NCBI GenBank assembly: GCA_964580495.1
Contig: CAZOKE010000034.1
Coordinates: forward strand, 1-5,242
Reading direction: 5' to 3'
Source of the DNA: JAIFWV01 sp964580495
GTDB taxonomy: Bacteria; Patescibacteriota; Doudnabacteria; UBA920; O2-02-FULL-48-8
DNA length: 5,242 nt
Shown here: one piece after another, positions 1 through 4,963 of the stretch
Layout of the letters: each line of letters begins with the position of its first letter
Numbering within the stretch: the stretch's first letter is position 1
Position numbers and translations under genes: made by a program
Notes under the pieces: generated by a model
The model's input: the letters and a program-made list of their open reading frames with translations, nothing else
Told to the model about the DNA's origin: nothing
Databases searched by the model: none

Positions 1-312
1 GAAGTAAGACGTAAAAATTATGGGATCATCGGCGGTGCCGTTTGCGATAATGCCTTTCGCCGCACTAAGGCCGGTATACCAAACTTTCACCACTACGCCT
101 GGTTCAATAGTCAGAGTCCCCCATATTTTGTTTCCAGGAAAGTATATTATTGGACTCTGCGCTTTGGTCCAGGTCACGTCACCGTAAACCTGATCCTGAA
201 TCAAAGTATCTGCTTTAGCTTTTTGGACAACAAAAAAAGAGCTTCCTACAATTGCTCCTGTTACGAGTAGATGTATATTCCCTCGGAAAATCGCGGAATT
301 AAGCCGTTTCAT
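1..312 (-). CDS. Exported beta-helix-like surface protein, N-terminal part (runs off left edge)
   Basis: The minus strand is open from an ATG at 312-310 to the window edge, giving 104 residues with no stop. An in-frame TAA lies five codons upstream, which fixes the ATG as the practical start; no clear Shine-Dalgarno precedes it. Residues 1-34 look like a signal peptide: basic start (MKR), hydrophobic stretch about 13-29, and an A-K-A site before Asp35. The mature part carries GTLTIEPGVVVK (about 65-76) and NGTADDPIIFTS (about 91-102). This alternation of 'low-temperature-like' LTI.PG.VVK and GT..DPI.FTS phrases is typical of secreted right-handed parallel beta-helix (pectin-lyase-fold) proteins, which are usually long and repetitive. 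It is therefore probably a large extracellular or cell-surface protein of which only the first coils are seen. Ligand or substrate cannot be told. Confidence is high that this is an exported protein start, moderate for the fold. Confidence 0.8.
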   Translation of the reverse strand, partial: MKRLNSAIFRGNIHLLVTGAIVGSSFFVVQKAKADTLIQDQVYGDVTWTKAQSPIIYFPGNKIWGTLTIEPGVVVKVWYTGLSAAKGIIANGTADDPIIFTSYF

Positions 313-425
313 AGCAGGGACAATTTACCACAACTCTCCAGTTATTGTAAAGCTCCCGCTTAACATAATACTATTGTGTATAAGAGGCATTGCGAACAAG
401 TTCTAATCAGTGTAGATTTTTATTT

Positions 426-695
426 ATGAACGATACTTGCGAACATATAAAGAATGCTGATCCGAATACTAAACCAAACACCCCGGAAGGATGCGAGGAG
501 TGTTTGAAAATTGGCGATACATGGGTCCATCTTCGTCTTTGCTTAACCTGCGGGCACGTGGGCTGCTGCGACAGCTCAAAAAATAAGCATGCAACCAAGC
601 ATTTCCATCAGACGCAGCATCCAGTTATCAAATCATTTCAACCGGGAGAAAATTGGATGTGGTGTTATGTGGATGAGATCTTTAGTGGACAATAA
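426..695 (+). CDS. UBP-type zinc-finger protein
   Basis: This is an 89-residue protein that is essentially one zf-UBP domain. From the ATG at 426 the visible ligand pattern is C5-x-H7, C23-x2-C26, C39-x2-C42-G-H44, C47/C48, then H55, H59, H61 and H65-P66, ending in the family-typical GENWMWCYVDE (74-84). In eukaryotes this finger, found in ubiquitin proteases and HDAC6, binds the free C-terminus of ubiquitin. Bacterial stand-alone versions of about this length are known, but their role is not established. The ORF can be extended to a TTG at 390. ATG 426 is preferred because the domain's CEH motif normally lies right at the N-terminus and the 12 extra residues look unrelated. There is no Shine-Dalgarno before 426; an AAGAGG at 382-387 sits too close to the TTG to be convincing. 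The protein is probably cytoplasmic. It stands alone between two oppositely oriented units, so context gives no function. Confidence 0.88.
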   Translation: MNDTCEHIKNADPNTKPNTPEGCEECLKIGDTWVHLRLCLTCGHVGCCDSSKNKHATKHFHQTQHPVIKSFQPGENWMWCYVDEIFSGQ

Positions 696-734
696 AGCAC
701 AATAAAAGCATCTCAAAAAAGCTCTGTAAGCATT

Positions 735-760
735 TATATAAGAGTGCGCTTATATATTAT
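735..760 (+). terminator. AT-rich hairpin, possible weak terminator of the zinc-finger gene
   Basis: TATATAAG (735-742) and CTTATATA (749-756) form a perfect 8-bp stem with a 6-base loop, followed by TTATTTG. It lies about 40 bases past the zinc-finger stop codon. The stem is mostly A-T and the T tract is broken, so termination would be weak; it could be a chance hairpin in AT-rich spacer. Confidence 0.35.
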
Positions 761-806
761 TTGAATTTGCTTCCGGAAATTTAGTGAACGTGATTAATGG
801 CAATAC

Positions 807-838
807 AAAAAAGCTGCGCTTGTTTGCTGCGCAGCTTT
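807..838 (-). terminator. Rho-independent terminator of the acyltransferase-methyltransferase-kinase operon
   Basis: AAAGCTGCGC (810-819) and GCGCAGCTTT (829-838) form a perfect 10-bp stem with a 9-base loop. Read on the minus strand the stem ends in a run of six T (the A run at 807-812), which is the classic intrinsic terminator layout. It lies 24 bases beyond the stop of the 67-residue membrane protein, marking the 3' end of the minus-strand unit that begins near 4387. On the plus strand only three T follow, so it is mainly a minus-strand terminator. Confidence 0.88.
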
Positions 839-851
839 GACTCATGAGTCA
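838..851. repeat. 14-base perfect palindrome next to the terminator
   Basis: TGACTCATGAGTCA reads identically on both strands. It sits between the stop codon at 863-865 and the terminator stem that ends at 838. It might be a dimeric protein site or an accessory hairpin in the 3' end of the operon transcript; nothing in the sequence decides this. Confidence 0.5.
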
Positions 852-862
852 GCACACCTTGC

Positions 863-1066
863 TCAAACGATGTTGGTTATGATCTTGCCCACCATCTCCC
901 AGCTTTTCTGGTTGAGCCAAGCGAAGATTGCCAGACTCACCAAAACAAGATTGAGTACAGTGAAAATCACCACGGCGAGCCAGATCCAGCCGGTTACAAA
1001 GAATCCGGCATAGGCCACCATCCCAAGAATCAATTCCAGGAACAGTACTAATGCGATCTCAATCAT
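863..1066 (-). CDS. Small two-helix membrane protein, unknown function
   Basis: This 67-residue protein was not recognised as a family member. It is almost entirely hydrophobic, with two predicted membrane helices at about residues 3-24 and 27-50, carrying acidic Glu3 and Glu11 in or near the first. A short polar tail (NQKSWEMVGKIITN) follows. The ATG at 1066-1064 is preceded by a strong Shine-Dalgarno: AAGGGGG on the minus strand (1072-1078), five bases from the start. This is the best ribosome site in the operon and argues that the gene is real. It is the last gene of the minus-strand unit, 55 bases after the kinase stop and just before the terminator. A small 5-bp hairpin (1108-1122) overlaps the kinase stop in that gap. 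It may be an accessory to the membrane kinase or to the lipid-modifying enzymes, but that rests on position only. Stop is TGA. Confidence 0.75.
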   Translation of the reverse strand: MIEIALVLFLELILGMVAYAGFFVTGWIWLAVVIFTVLNLVLVSLAIFAWLNQKSWEMVGKIITNIV

Positions 1067-1121
1067 CGGATCCCCCTTCTATGACCAATTACCTTAGCAA
1101 TTAACGGGGCTTTACTCAAGC

Positions 1122-2780
1122 CTAGATTTTCGATTTAACTGTGGTTTGTTCTTTGGTTAAATCAAAGGTCGCAACCTTGAGAGTTGATTTCAGTGGCAGG
1201 CTGATGCAGAAAGTCGAGCCCTTCCCTTCTCCCGGCGACTCCACCCAAATCTTTCCGTTATGCTCTTCAACCACGACTTTAGCCACATAAAGACCTAGGC
1301 CCAATCCTTGCGAGTCGGATTTGTTGCCGCCGCGGTTGTATTTTTCGAAAACGGATTTGAGATTCTCCTTGGAAATCCCTTTGCCGTTATCTTTGACTTT
1401 GATGACCGCGTCTTTGGCTGTCTTGGTCACGCTGACTTCAATTTTGCCGCCTTGAGGGGTATATTTGATTGAGTTATCTATAAAGTTGTTCACAACTTGC
1501 CGGATTTTTTCCTTGTCTGCTGTCACCTGCGGAATTTCCGTTTTGGGCGCTATGAATATGAGTTGCTGCTTTTTCTGCAAAGCCTGTGGCGTGAGCTGGT
1601 CGACCGTGAATTTGGTAATCTTCACGATGTCAGTGGGTTCAAATATAAATTCAAGCTTGCCGCGCTCGATGCGCGAAGCATTCAGCAGATCATCAATCAG
1701 GGAGATCAAGCTGTTGTTCGTCATCTCGGCATTGCCCAGAGCTTTCCGGACCTGGTCGCTGATTGGGCCGAAATCTCCGGTAAGTACTGCGGCTAAGTAC
1801 CATTTGATGGTCGCCGGCGGCGTGCGCAGCTGGTGGGAAGCAATGGAAATAAACTCCGCACGGGCCTGGTCTAAAACTTTAAGCTGGGCGTTTGCCGCTT
1901 CTAATTCTTTATCTAATTTTTCCAGCTGTTCTCGCTGTTCGACTTCCACCCGGACACTACGGATCAACCTTTGGCCTATTATTAACAAGAAGATCAAAGT
2001 TATACCATCTATAACTCGATCCTGGGTGGTTGTTGCCAACAAGAATCTGGCTAAAATACCGATCCATAAAACATAGGCCAGAAATTCAGTGGCAATAACT
2101 TTAATGTTGAATAAACTGTGTTTAGACGCGGCATAATAAAACAAAATCAAACCTACTCCAACCAAAAAATTGAAGTAAGGCGGGATGGAAATATTATACC
2201 AAAGGAAAAAGTTGGTTAATCCTCCCCCAAATCCGACAACAGACCCCCAGAAAATGTACTTGACTTGATTTTTAAGATTTTGATCTTTGGTGTTTCGATA
2301 CGAACGAAATTGCAAAAGCAAGGAGGAACCCACAGCTCCGAAATACAGCACTAATATATACCACAAATACAAAGCCCCTGGTTGCGGCCAAAATGGAAAA
2401 ACTGATTTCGGACCCAATCCTTTAATAATTAACGATGTGGCAAATGTATCATAAATCAATAAAATCGAGATCAAGCTTAAGCCAATGAGGTGGGTAATGT
2501 ATTTCTTTATTTCCCCAAGAAGAACTGAGGCCCAAAAAAAATAAGTTAGAGGAATCAATGTAGAACCGACAGTGAAAATCTTCACCCAAAAATCAGCGCG
2601 GTCTGGCGTGGCACTGGAAAGCCATTGCCAATACCCAAATGACCACAACGCTATAGATGAGGCCAAGACAATAAACGACCAGTTCTGAAAGTCTTTTTTG
2701 CCTTTCAATAAAATCTGGATGATAAGAAAAATCGCAACAATGCAATTTATAAGCCCGACTTTTGCGAATATGTCTAGCAT
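1122..2780 (-). CDS. Membrane sensor histidine kinase with multi-TM N-terminal region
   Basis: This is a 552-residue sensor kinase. Residues 1-220 contain about seven hydrophobic helices (roughly 8-26, 35-54, 66-88, 95-117, 136-158, 175-195, 202-218), resembling the 7TM region of histidine kinases, including the HSLFNIKVIATE phrase at its end. Two more helices follow at about 229-248 and 256-272. A charged coiled coil (275-308) leads into the HisKA dimerisation domain, with phospho-acceptor His316 in SHQLRTPP. The ATPase domain has all boxes: N box NNFIDNSIKY (431-440), G1 DNGKG (464-468), F box FEKYNRGGN (478-486) and G2 GLGLGL (492-497). No PAS or extracellular domain is present, so the input is probably sensed within or by the membrane. 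It should autophosphorylate His316 and pass phosphate to a regulator; the divergent single-domain regulator at 4477 is the obvious partner. The ATG directly follows the methyltransferase TAA (TAAATG), with AGGA eight bases upstream, so translation is coupled. H-box position +6 is Pro where Leu is usual. Confidence 0.95.
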   Translation of the reverse strand: MLDIFAKVGLINCIVAIFLIIQILLKGKKDFQNWSFIVLASSIALWSFGYWQWLSSATPDRADFWVKIFTVGSTLIPLTYFFWASVLLGEIKKYITHLIGLSLISILLIYDTFATSLIIKGLGPKSVFPFWPQPGALYLWYILVLYFGAVGSSLLLQFRSYRNTKDQNLKNQVKYIFWGSVVGFGGGLTNFFLWYNISIPPYFNFLVGVGLILFYYAASKHSLFNIKVIATEFLAYVLWIGILARFLLATTTQDRVIDGITLIFLLIIGQRLIRSVRVEVEQREQLEKLDKELEAANAQLKVLDQARAEFISIASHQLRTPPATIKWYLAAVLTGDFGPISDQVRKALGNAEMTNNSLISLIDDLLNASRIERGKLEFIFEPTDIVKITKFTVDQLTPQALQKKQQLIFIAPKTEIPQVTADKEKIRQVVNNFIDNSIKYTPQGGKIEVSVTKTAKDAVIKVKDNGKGISKENLKSVFEKYNRGGNKSDSQGLGLGLYVAKVVVEEHNGKIWVESPGEGKGSTFCISLPLKSTLKVATFDLTKEQTTVKSKI

Positions 2781-3656
2781 TTAATTTTTCCTGGCAATCC
2801 CTATGAGATGGACTTTTAGCGGTTCAAAAATTAGTTCTAAATATTCTTCTTTAAATCCCGATTCGGATAGAATTGCTGATAATTCTTCTGCGGTCTTGTA
2901 ATGCATTTTTGGCCAGCCGACATTTTTCACGAATTCAGCTTCATTGTTCGGATGAACATTTGCGACCAGAAACACCCCATTCGGCTTCAATATTTTGTAA
3001 ATCGCTGAAATGATATTTACCGATTCCGAATGGTCAAAATAATCCAGCAAGCCAACCATTTCTACAAGGTCTGCGGAATTGGTTGGCAAAAGGTTGGCTA
3101 CGTTGCGTATATTGCCTTCAATCCAATTGAATTGCTTATCTACTTTATAGCTTTTGGCTAGTTGTTTACCCAAGTCCAAAGCTTTGGGGCTTTTATCTAA
3201 GGTGGAAACGTGGATTTTTCCTAACACTTTGGGTTTGAGTTTGCTCAAACTTTGGATTACTGCCCTCGAAGAGCCGCCGCCAAGATTATAAATCGTAACT
3301 TCATTGCCGCTTGCGATTAGCTGATTGATTTCTTTTTTTAGAATTTTTTCGACTATTTTCAGCCGGTTGCGGATAGCTTTTGGCTGAGAAATAATGTTAT
3401 GCCAAAAATTATTCGCAAATGACTCCCAGGCACTCTTTGCCCTAACCGTTTTCTCTTTGGTGTACATTGTTTCCAGCGAATGGCTGGTACCGGCAACATC
3501 TATGACTTTTGAACCGTAACCGCTGGATTTGTGGACCAAAGATTGGAGCATACCGGCAGGGATTATGTTCAATATAGGGACAAGGAAAACCCTAAGCAGC
3601 TTGATAAGCCAAGGGTGTTTTTCCATATCGTTGCTGGTAAAAACTCGGGCTTGCAT
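2781..3656 (-). CDS. Class I SAM-dependent methyltransferase, substrate unknown
   Basis: The protein has 291 residues from the ATG at 3656. The C-terminal half is a Rossmann methyltransferase: motif I is YNLGGGSSR (123-131, in place of the common DxGxGxG), the acidic end of strand 2 is D154 in STLDKSP, NWIEGNI (177-183) is the next SAM-pocket segment, ADLVEMVGLLDYF (195-207) is the strand 4 region, and LKPNGVFLVANV (223-234) is the post-strand-5 motif. The first ~110 residues are a helical region with a hydrophobic or amphipathic stretch (about 18-41) and a PKAIRNRLKIVEKIL helix (92-106). That could place it at the membrane and form a lipid-substrate lid. A TTG at 3674, overlapping the acyltransferase by 17 bases, is an alternative start giving six more residues. 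ATG 3656 is preferred: it lies one base after the acyltransferase TAA, with GGAA just upstream. Tight coupling to an acyltransferase and a kinase suggests an acylated or lipid substrate; PhcB-like methyl ester synthesis is one possibility, unproven. Confidence 0.85.
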   Translation of the reverse strand: MQARVFTSNDMEKHPWLIKLLRVFLVPILNIIPAGMLQSLVHKSSGYGSKVIDVAGTSHSLETMYTKEKTVRAKSAWESFANNFWHNIISQPKAIRNRLKIVEKILKKEINQLIASGNEVTIYNLGGGSSRAVIQSLSKLKPKVLGKIHVSTLDKSPKALDLGKQLAKSYKVDKQFNWIEGNIRNVANLLPTNSADLVEMVGLLDYFDHSESVNIISAIYKILKPNGVFLVANVHPNNEAEFVKNVGWPKMHYKTAEELSAILSESGFKEEYLELIFEPLKVHLIGIARKN

Positions 3657-3657
3657 T

Positions 3658-4362
3658 TTATTCCAATTGGCCAAATAGCATATTAATTTCGTCCATAAAA
3701 ATTTTACTTACGGATTCAGCGGTCGCCGATGCCATGTTGATCTTGTCCTTGAGATAAAAAGGCTGGCCGATCGCGGTTTGGACCTTGGGCCGGGAAAATA
3801 AGTTTCTTATCTTGTAAGAATTTTTAATGGCAAACGGCAAAATTTTTGCTTCGGGATGCTTCAGCGCCAGAATTGCCGCGCCGGGTTTGACCGGGTGCAG
3901 GACATCGTCCCGGAAACAGGAACCCTCAACGAAAAAAACCACCGCGCCTTTGTTTTGCAGAATTTTATCCGGAATCTCGAGTGATTTTTCCACCCCCAGG
4001 CCGTAATATGCCGGGTAACAGCCCATGGATTTAAAAAGCATCCTCGAAAAAACATTTTCAAAGAACCTATCCCAGGTTATGAACCGCAGCGGAAAAATTT
4101 TAGAAAAAAACGGGAACGAATAAGCGATCAGCAAAGAATCATAATAACTTTTGTGGTTGGAAATAAAAATTAAGGGCTTGATTGAGCTCTCGTCAAATCC
4201 GTTTGACTTCACTTCGATCTCTGCCATAAACGGCTGCATGACTCGGGCGATTATGCGGATCAAGATTTGGGTAAAACTAAAAACCGCGGTTTTGGCCGAT
4301 GTGCTGAAATTGAAATCATTGTTCGCCGTTTTGTATTTTGTTTCGAGTTTTTGCTGCAGCAC
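3658..4362 (-). CDS. PlsC-like lysophospholipid acyltransferase
   Basis: This 234-residue member of the PlsC (1-acyl-glycerol-3-phosphate acyltransferase) family would transfer an acyl chain to a lyso-lipid or related acceptor at the inner membrane face. Motif I is NHKSYYD with the catalytic H70-x4-D75 pair. A motif II-like segment is RFITWDRFF (93-101). Motif III is FVEGSCFRD (144-152), where FPEGTRSR is common, followed by VKPGAA (158-163). Motif IV is ILPFAI (174-179). A helix near 25-45 probably binds the membrane. The length is normal for the family. The start is GTG at 4362-4360: an in-frame TGA lies about nine codons upstream with no better start between. There is no obvious Shine-Dalgarno, although the predicted leader is about 25 bases. 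It is the first gene of the minus-strand operon, directly behind the promoter at 4394-4422. Acceptor specificity cannot be read; lyso-lipid remodelling of scavenged lipids is as plausible as de novo phosphatidate synthesis. Confidence 0.92.
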   Translation of the reverse strand: MLQQKLETKYKTANNDFNFSTSAKTAVFSFTQILIRIIARVMQPFMAEIEVKSNGFDESSIKPLIFISNHKSYYDSLLIAYSFPFFSKIFPLRFITWDRFFENVFSRMLFKSMGCYPAYYGLGVEKSLEIPDKILQNKGAVVFFVEGSCFRDDVLHPVKPGAAILALKHPEAKILPFAIKNSYKIRNLFSRPKVQTAIGQPFYLKDKINMASATAESVSKIFMDEINMLFGQLE

Positions 4363-4393
4363 TGATTTGTGCTTAAGTTCGTATCACTTACAT

Positions 4394-4422
4394 ATTATAG
4401 CATAATTTTGCCAAAAAATCAA
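4394..4422 (-). promoter_or_regulatory. Extended -10 promoter of the acyltransferase-methyltransferase-kinase operon
   Basis: On the minus strand TTGATT (4417-4422) is followed by a 17-base spacer and TATAAT (4394-4399), with TGC immediately upstream of the -10 box, an extended -10. The -10 matches consensus fully and the -35 matches four of six. Transcription should start near 4387-4388, giving a leader of about 25 bases to the GTG at 4362. Confidence 0.85.
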
Positions 4423-4443
4423 TTTGGGATTATAATAATGCTA
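4398..4443. repeat. Inverted repeat flanking the divergent promoter core
   Basis: TAGCATAAT (4398-4406) and ATAATGCTA (4435-4443) are inverted copies matching at eight of nine positions, separated by 28 bases. Each arm touches one of the two -10 boxes and its downstream edge. It could be an operator pair for a regulator of both promoters, or partly a by-product of two AT-rich -10 regions facing apart. Confidence 0.35.
4408..4436 (+). promoter_or_regulatory. Near-consensus promoter of the response regulator gene
   Basis: TTGCCA (4408-4413), a 17-base spacer and TATAAT (4431-4436) give five of six and six of six consensus matches with ideal spacing. The expected start is near 4443, leaving a leader of about 34 bases that includes the AAGGA ribosome site at 4463-4467. 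Its -35 box lies inside the spacer of the opposing promoter, and the reverse is also true. Confidence 0.88.
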
Positions 4444-4476
4444 AAGCTGTGCATTACTTTTTAAGGAAATAAACAA

Positions 4477-4863
4477 GTGCCCGATAAGAACAAAAAAATC
4501 CTGGTTGTAGAAGATGATATCACCATGCGCGAGATCGTGGTTGCCAAACTGGCGAATTCCGGCTACCGCGTGGTGGAGGCTGACAACGGCAAAACCGCTT
4601 TGGAGGTGCTCCAGGCAGAAAAGCCGGACTTGGTACTGCTCGACCTCATGCTCCCCGAGATGGACGGTTTCCACGTGCTCGAAAACATCCGCAAATCTTC
4701 TGACCCAGTTCTGGCCAAAACCAAAGTCATAATCCTAAGCAACCTTTGGAGCAAACAAGACATTGAACGCACCAAGTCGCTGACCATCGAGCAATTCATG
4801 GTCAAAGCGTATCATACAACTGAGGATATCCTGGAAGAGGTTAATAAAATTCTGATTAAGTAA
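4477..4863 (+). CDS. Single-domain (CheY-like) response regulator
   Basis: This 128-residue protein is a receiver domain with no output domain. The acidic pocket is E12-D13-D14 in VVEDD, the phospho-acceptor is D56 in LLDLMLPEMDG, the switch Ser is S88 in IILSN, and the conserved Lys is K110 in FMVKAYHTTEDI. Length is exactly that of a free receiver. It probably acts by protein-protein contact or as a phosphate relay rather than by binding DNA. The GTG start at 4477 is supported by AAGGA (4463-4467) nine bases upstream and by the start of the receiver fold (KKILVVEDD) shortly after; no upstream alternative fits as well. It has its own strong promoter, divergent from the operon that ends with the histidine kinase, and a terminator just behind it. 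It is therefore a monocistronic gene and the likely phosphorylation partner of that kinase, though this pairing is inferred from position. Confidence 0.95.
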   Translation: MPDKNKKILVVEDDITMREIVVAKLANSGYRVVEADNGKTALEVLQAEKPDLVLLDLMLPEMDGFHVLENIRKSSDPVLAKTKVIILSNLWSKQDIERTKSLTIEQFMVKAYHTTEDILEEVNKILIK

Positions 4864-4876
4864 TTCTTGCCAATAT

Positions 4877-4963
4877 AAAAAACTGCCTCCGACCATCATG
4901 AACTTGTTTCAGGATCTTTTTTAGATTCCGGACCAAGCCCGGAATGGGTGTGGCGGTTTTTTT
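4877..4963. terminator. Bidirectional terminator between convergent genes, with a two-hairpin core
   Basis: An outer stem pairs AAAAAACTGCC (4877-4887) with GGCGGTTTTTT (4952-4962), 11 bp with one G-T wobble. It ends in seven T on the plus strand and in TTTTTT on the minus strand, so it can stop transcripts of both the response regulator and the convergent serine hydrolase. The enclosed 64 bases fold into two further hairpins, unusually long for a terminator. The T run overlaps the hydrolase stop codon (4962-4964). Confidence 0.82.
4895..4945. repeat. REP-like pair of palindromes inside the terminator
   Basis: The left palindrome is 4895-4915, with arms ATC-A-TGAA and TTCA-G-GAT around CTTGT and a single A/G mismatch. 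The right palindrome is 4925-4945, with ATTCCGG and CCGGAAT (perfect 7 bp) around ACCAAGC. They are joined by a T-rich linker with short ATCT/AGAT complementarity. Both resemble short dispersed palindromes (CCTGAA..TTCAGG and TTCCGG..CCGGAA types) that I recall from various bacterial genomes; copy number here cannot be tested from one window. Confidence 0.55.

Noticed and set aside
407..598. 63-residue minus-strand ORF opposite the zinc-finger gene
   Set aside because: The plus strand encodes a complete zf-UBP motif set here; the minus frame is its shadow.
765..785. TTCCGGAA-centred small hairpin after the zinc-finger gene
   Set aside because: The stem is only a few base pairs long and the palindrome is short; not distinguishable from chance.
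1067..1121. Internal promoter between the kinase and the small membrane protein (TTGAGT, 17 bases, TAAGGT)
   Set aside because: The -10 match is only three of six; the gap is more simply explained as intra-operon spacer with a ribosome site.
1497..1796. 99-residue plus-strand ORF opposite the kinase
   Set aside because: Another antisense shadow of the conserved kinase core.
1465..2076. 203-residue plus-strand ORF opposite the histidine kinase
   Set aside because: It is antisense to the HisKA/ATPase coding region, whose motifs are intact; its own translation shows no recognisable domain and no ribosome site was seen.
3861..4061. 66-residue minus-strand ORF inside the acyltransferase gene
   Set aside because: Same strand but a different frame from a protein with clear PlsC motifs; low-complexity shadow.
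4151..4405. 84-residue plus-strand ORF over the start of the acyltransferase and its promoter
   Set aside because: Runs antisense to the acyltransferase N-terminus and across the promoter region; no domain seen.
4441..4805. Several ORFs overlapping the response regulator in other frames and on the minus strand
   Set aside because: The receiver domain with all catalytic residues explains this stretch.
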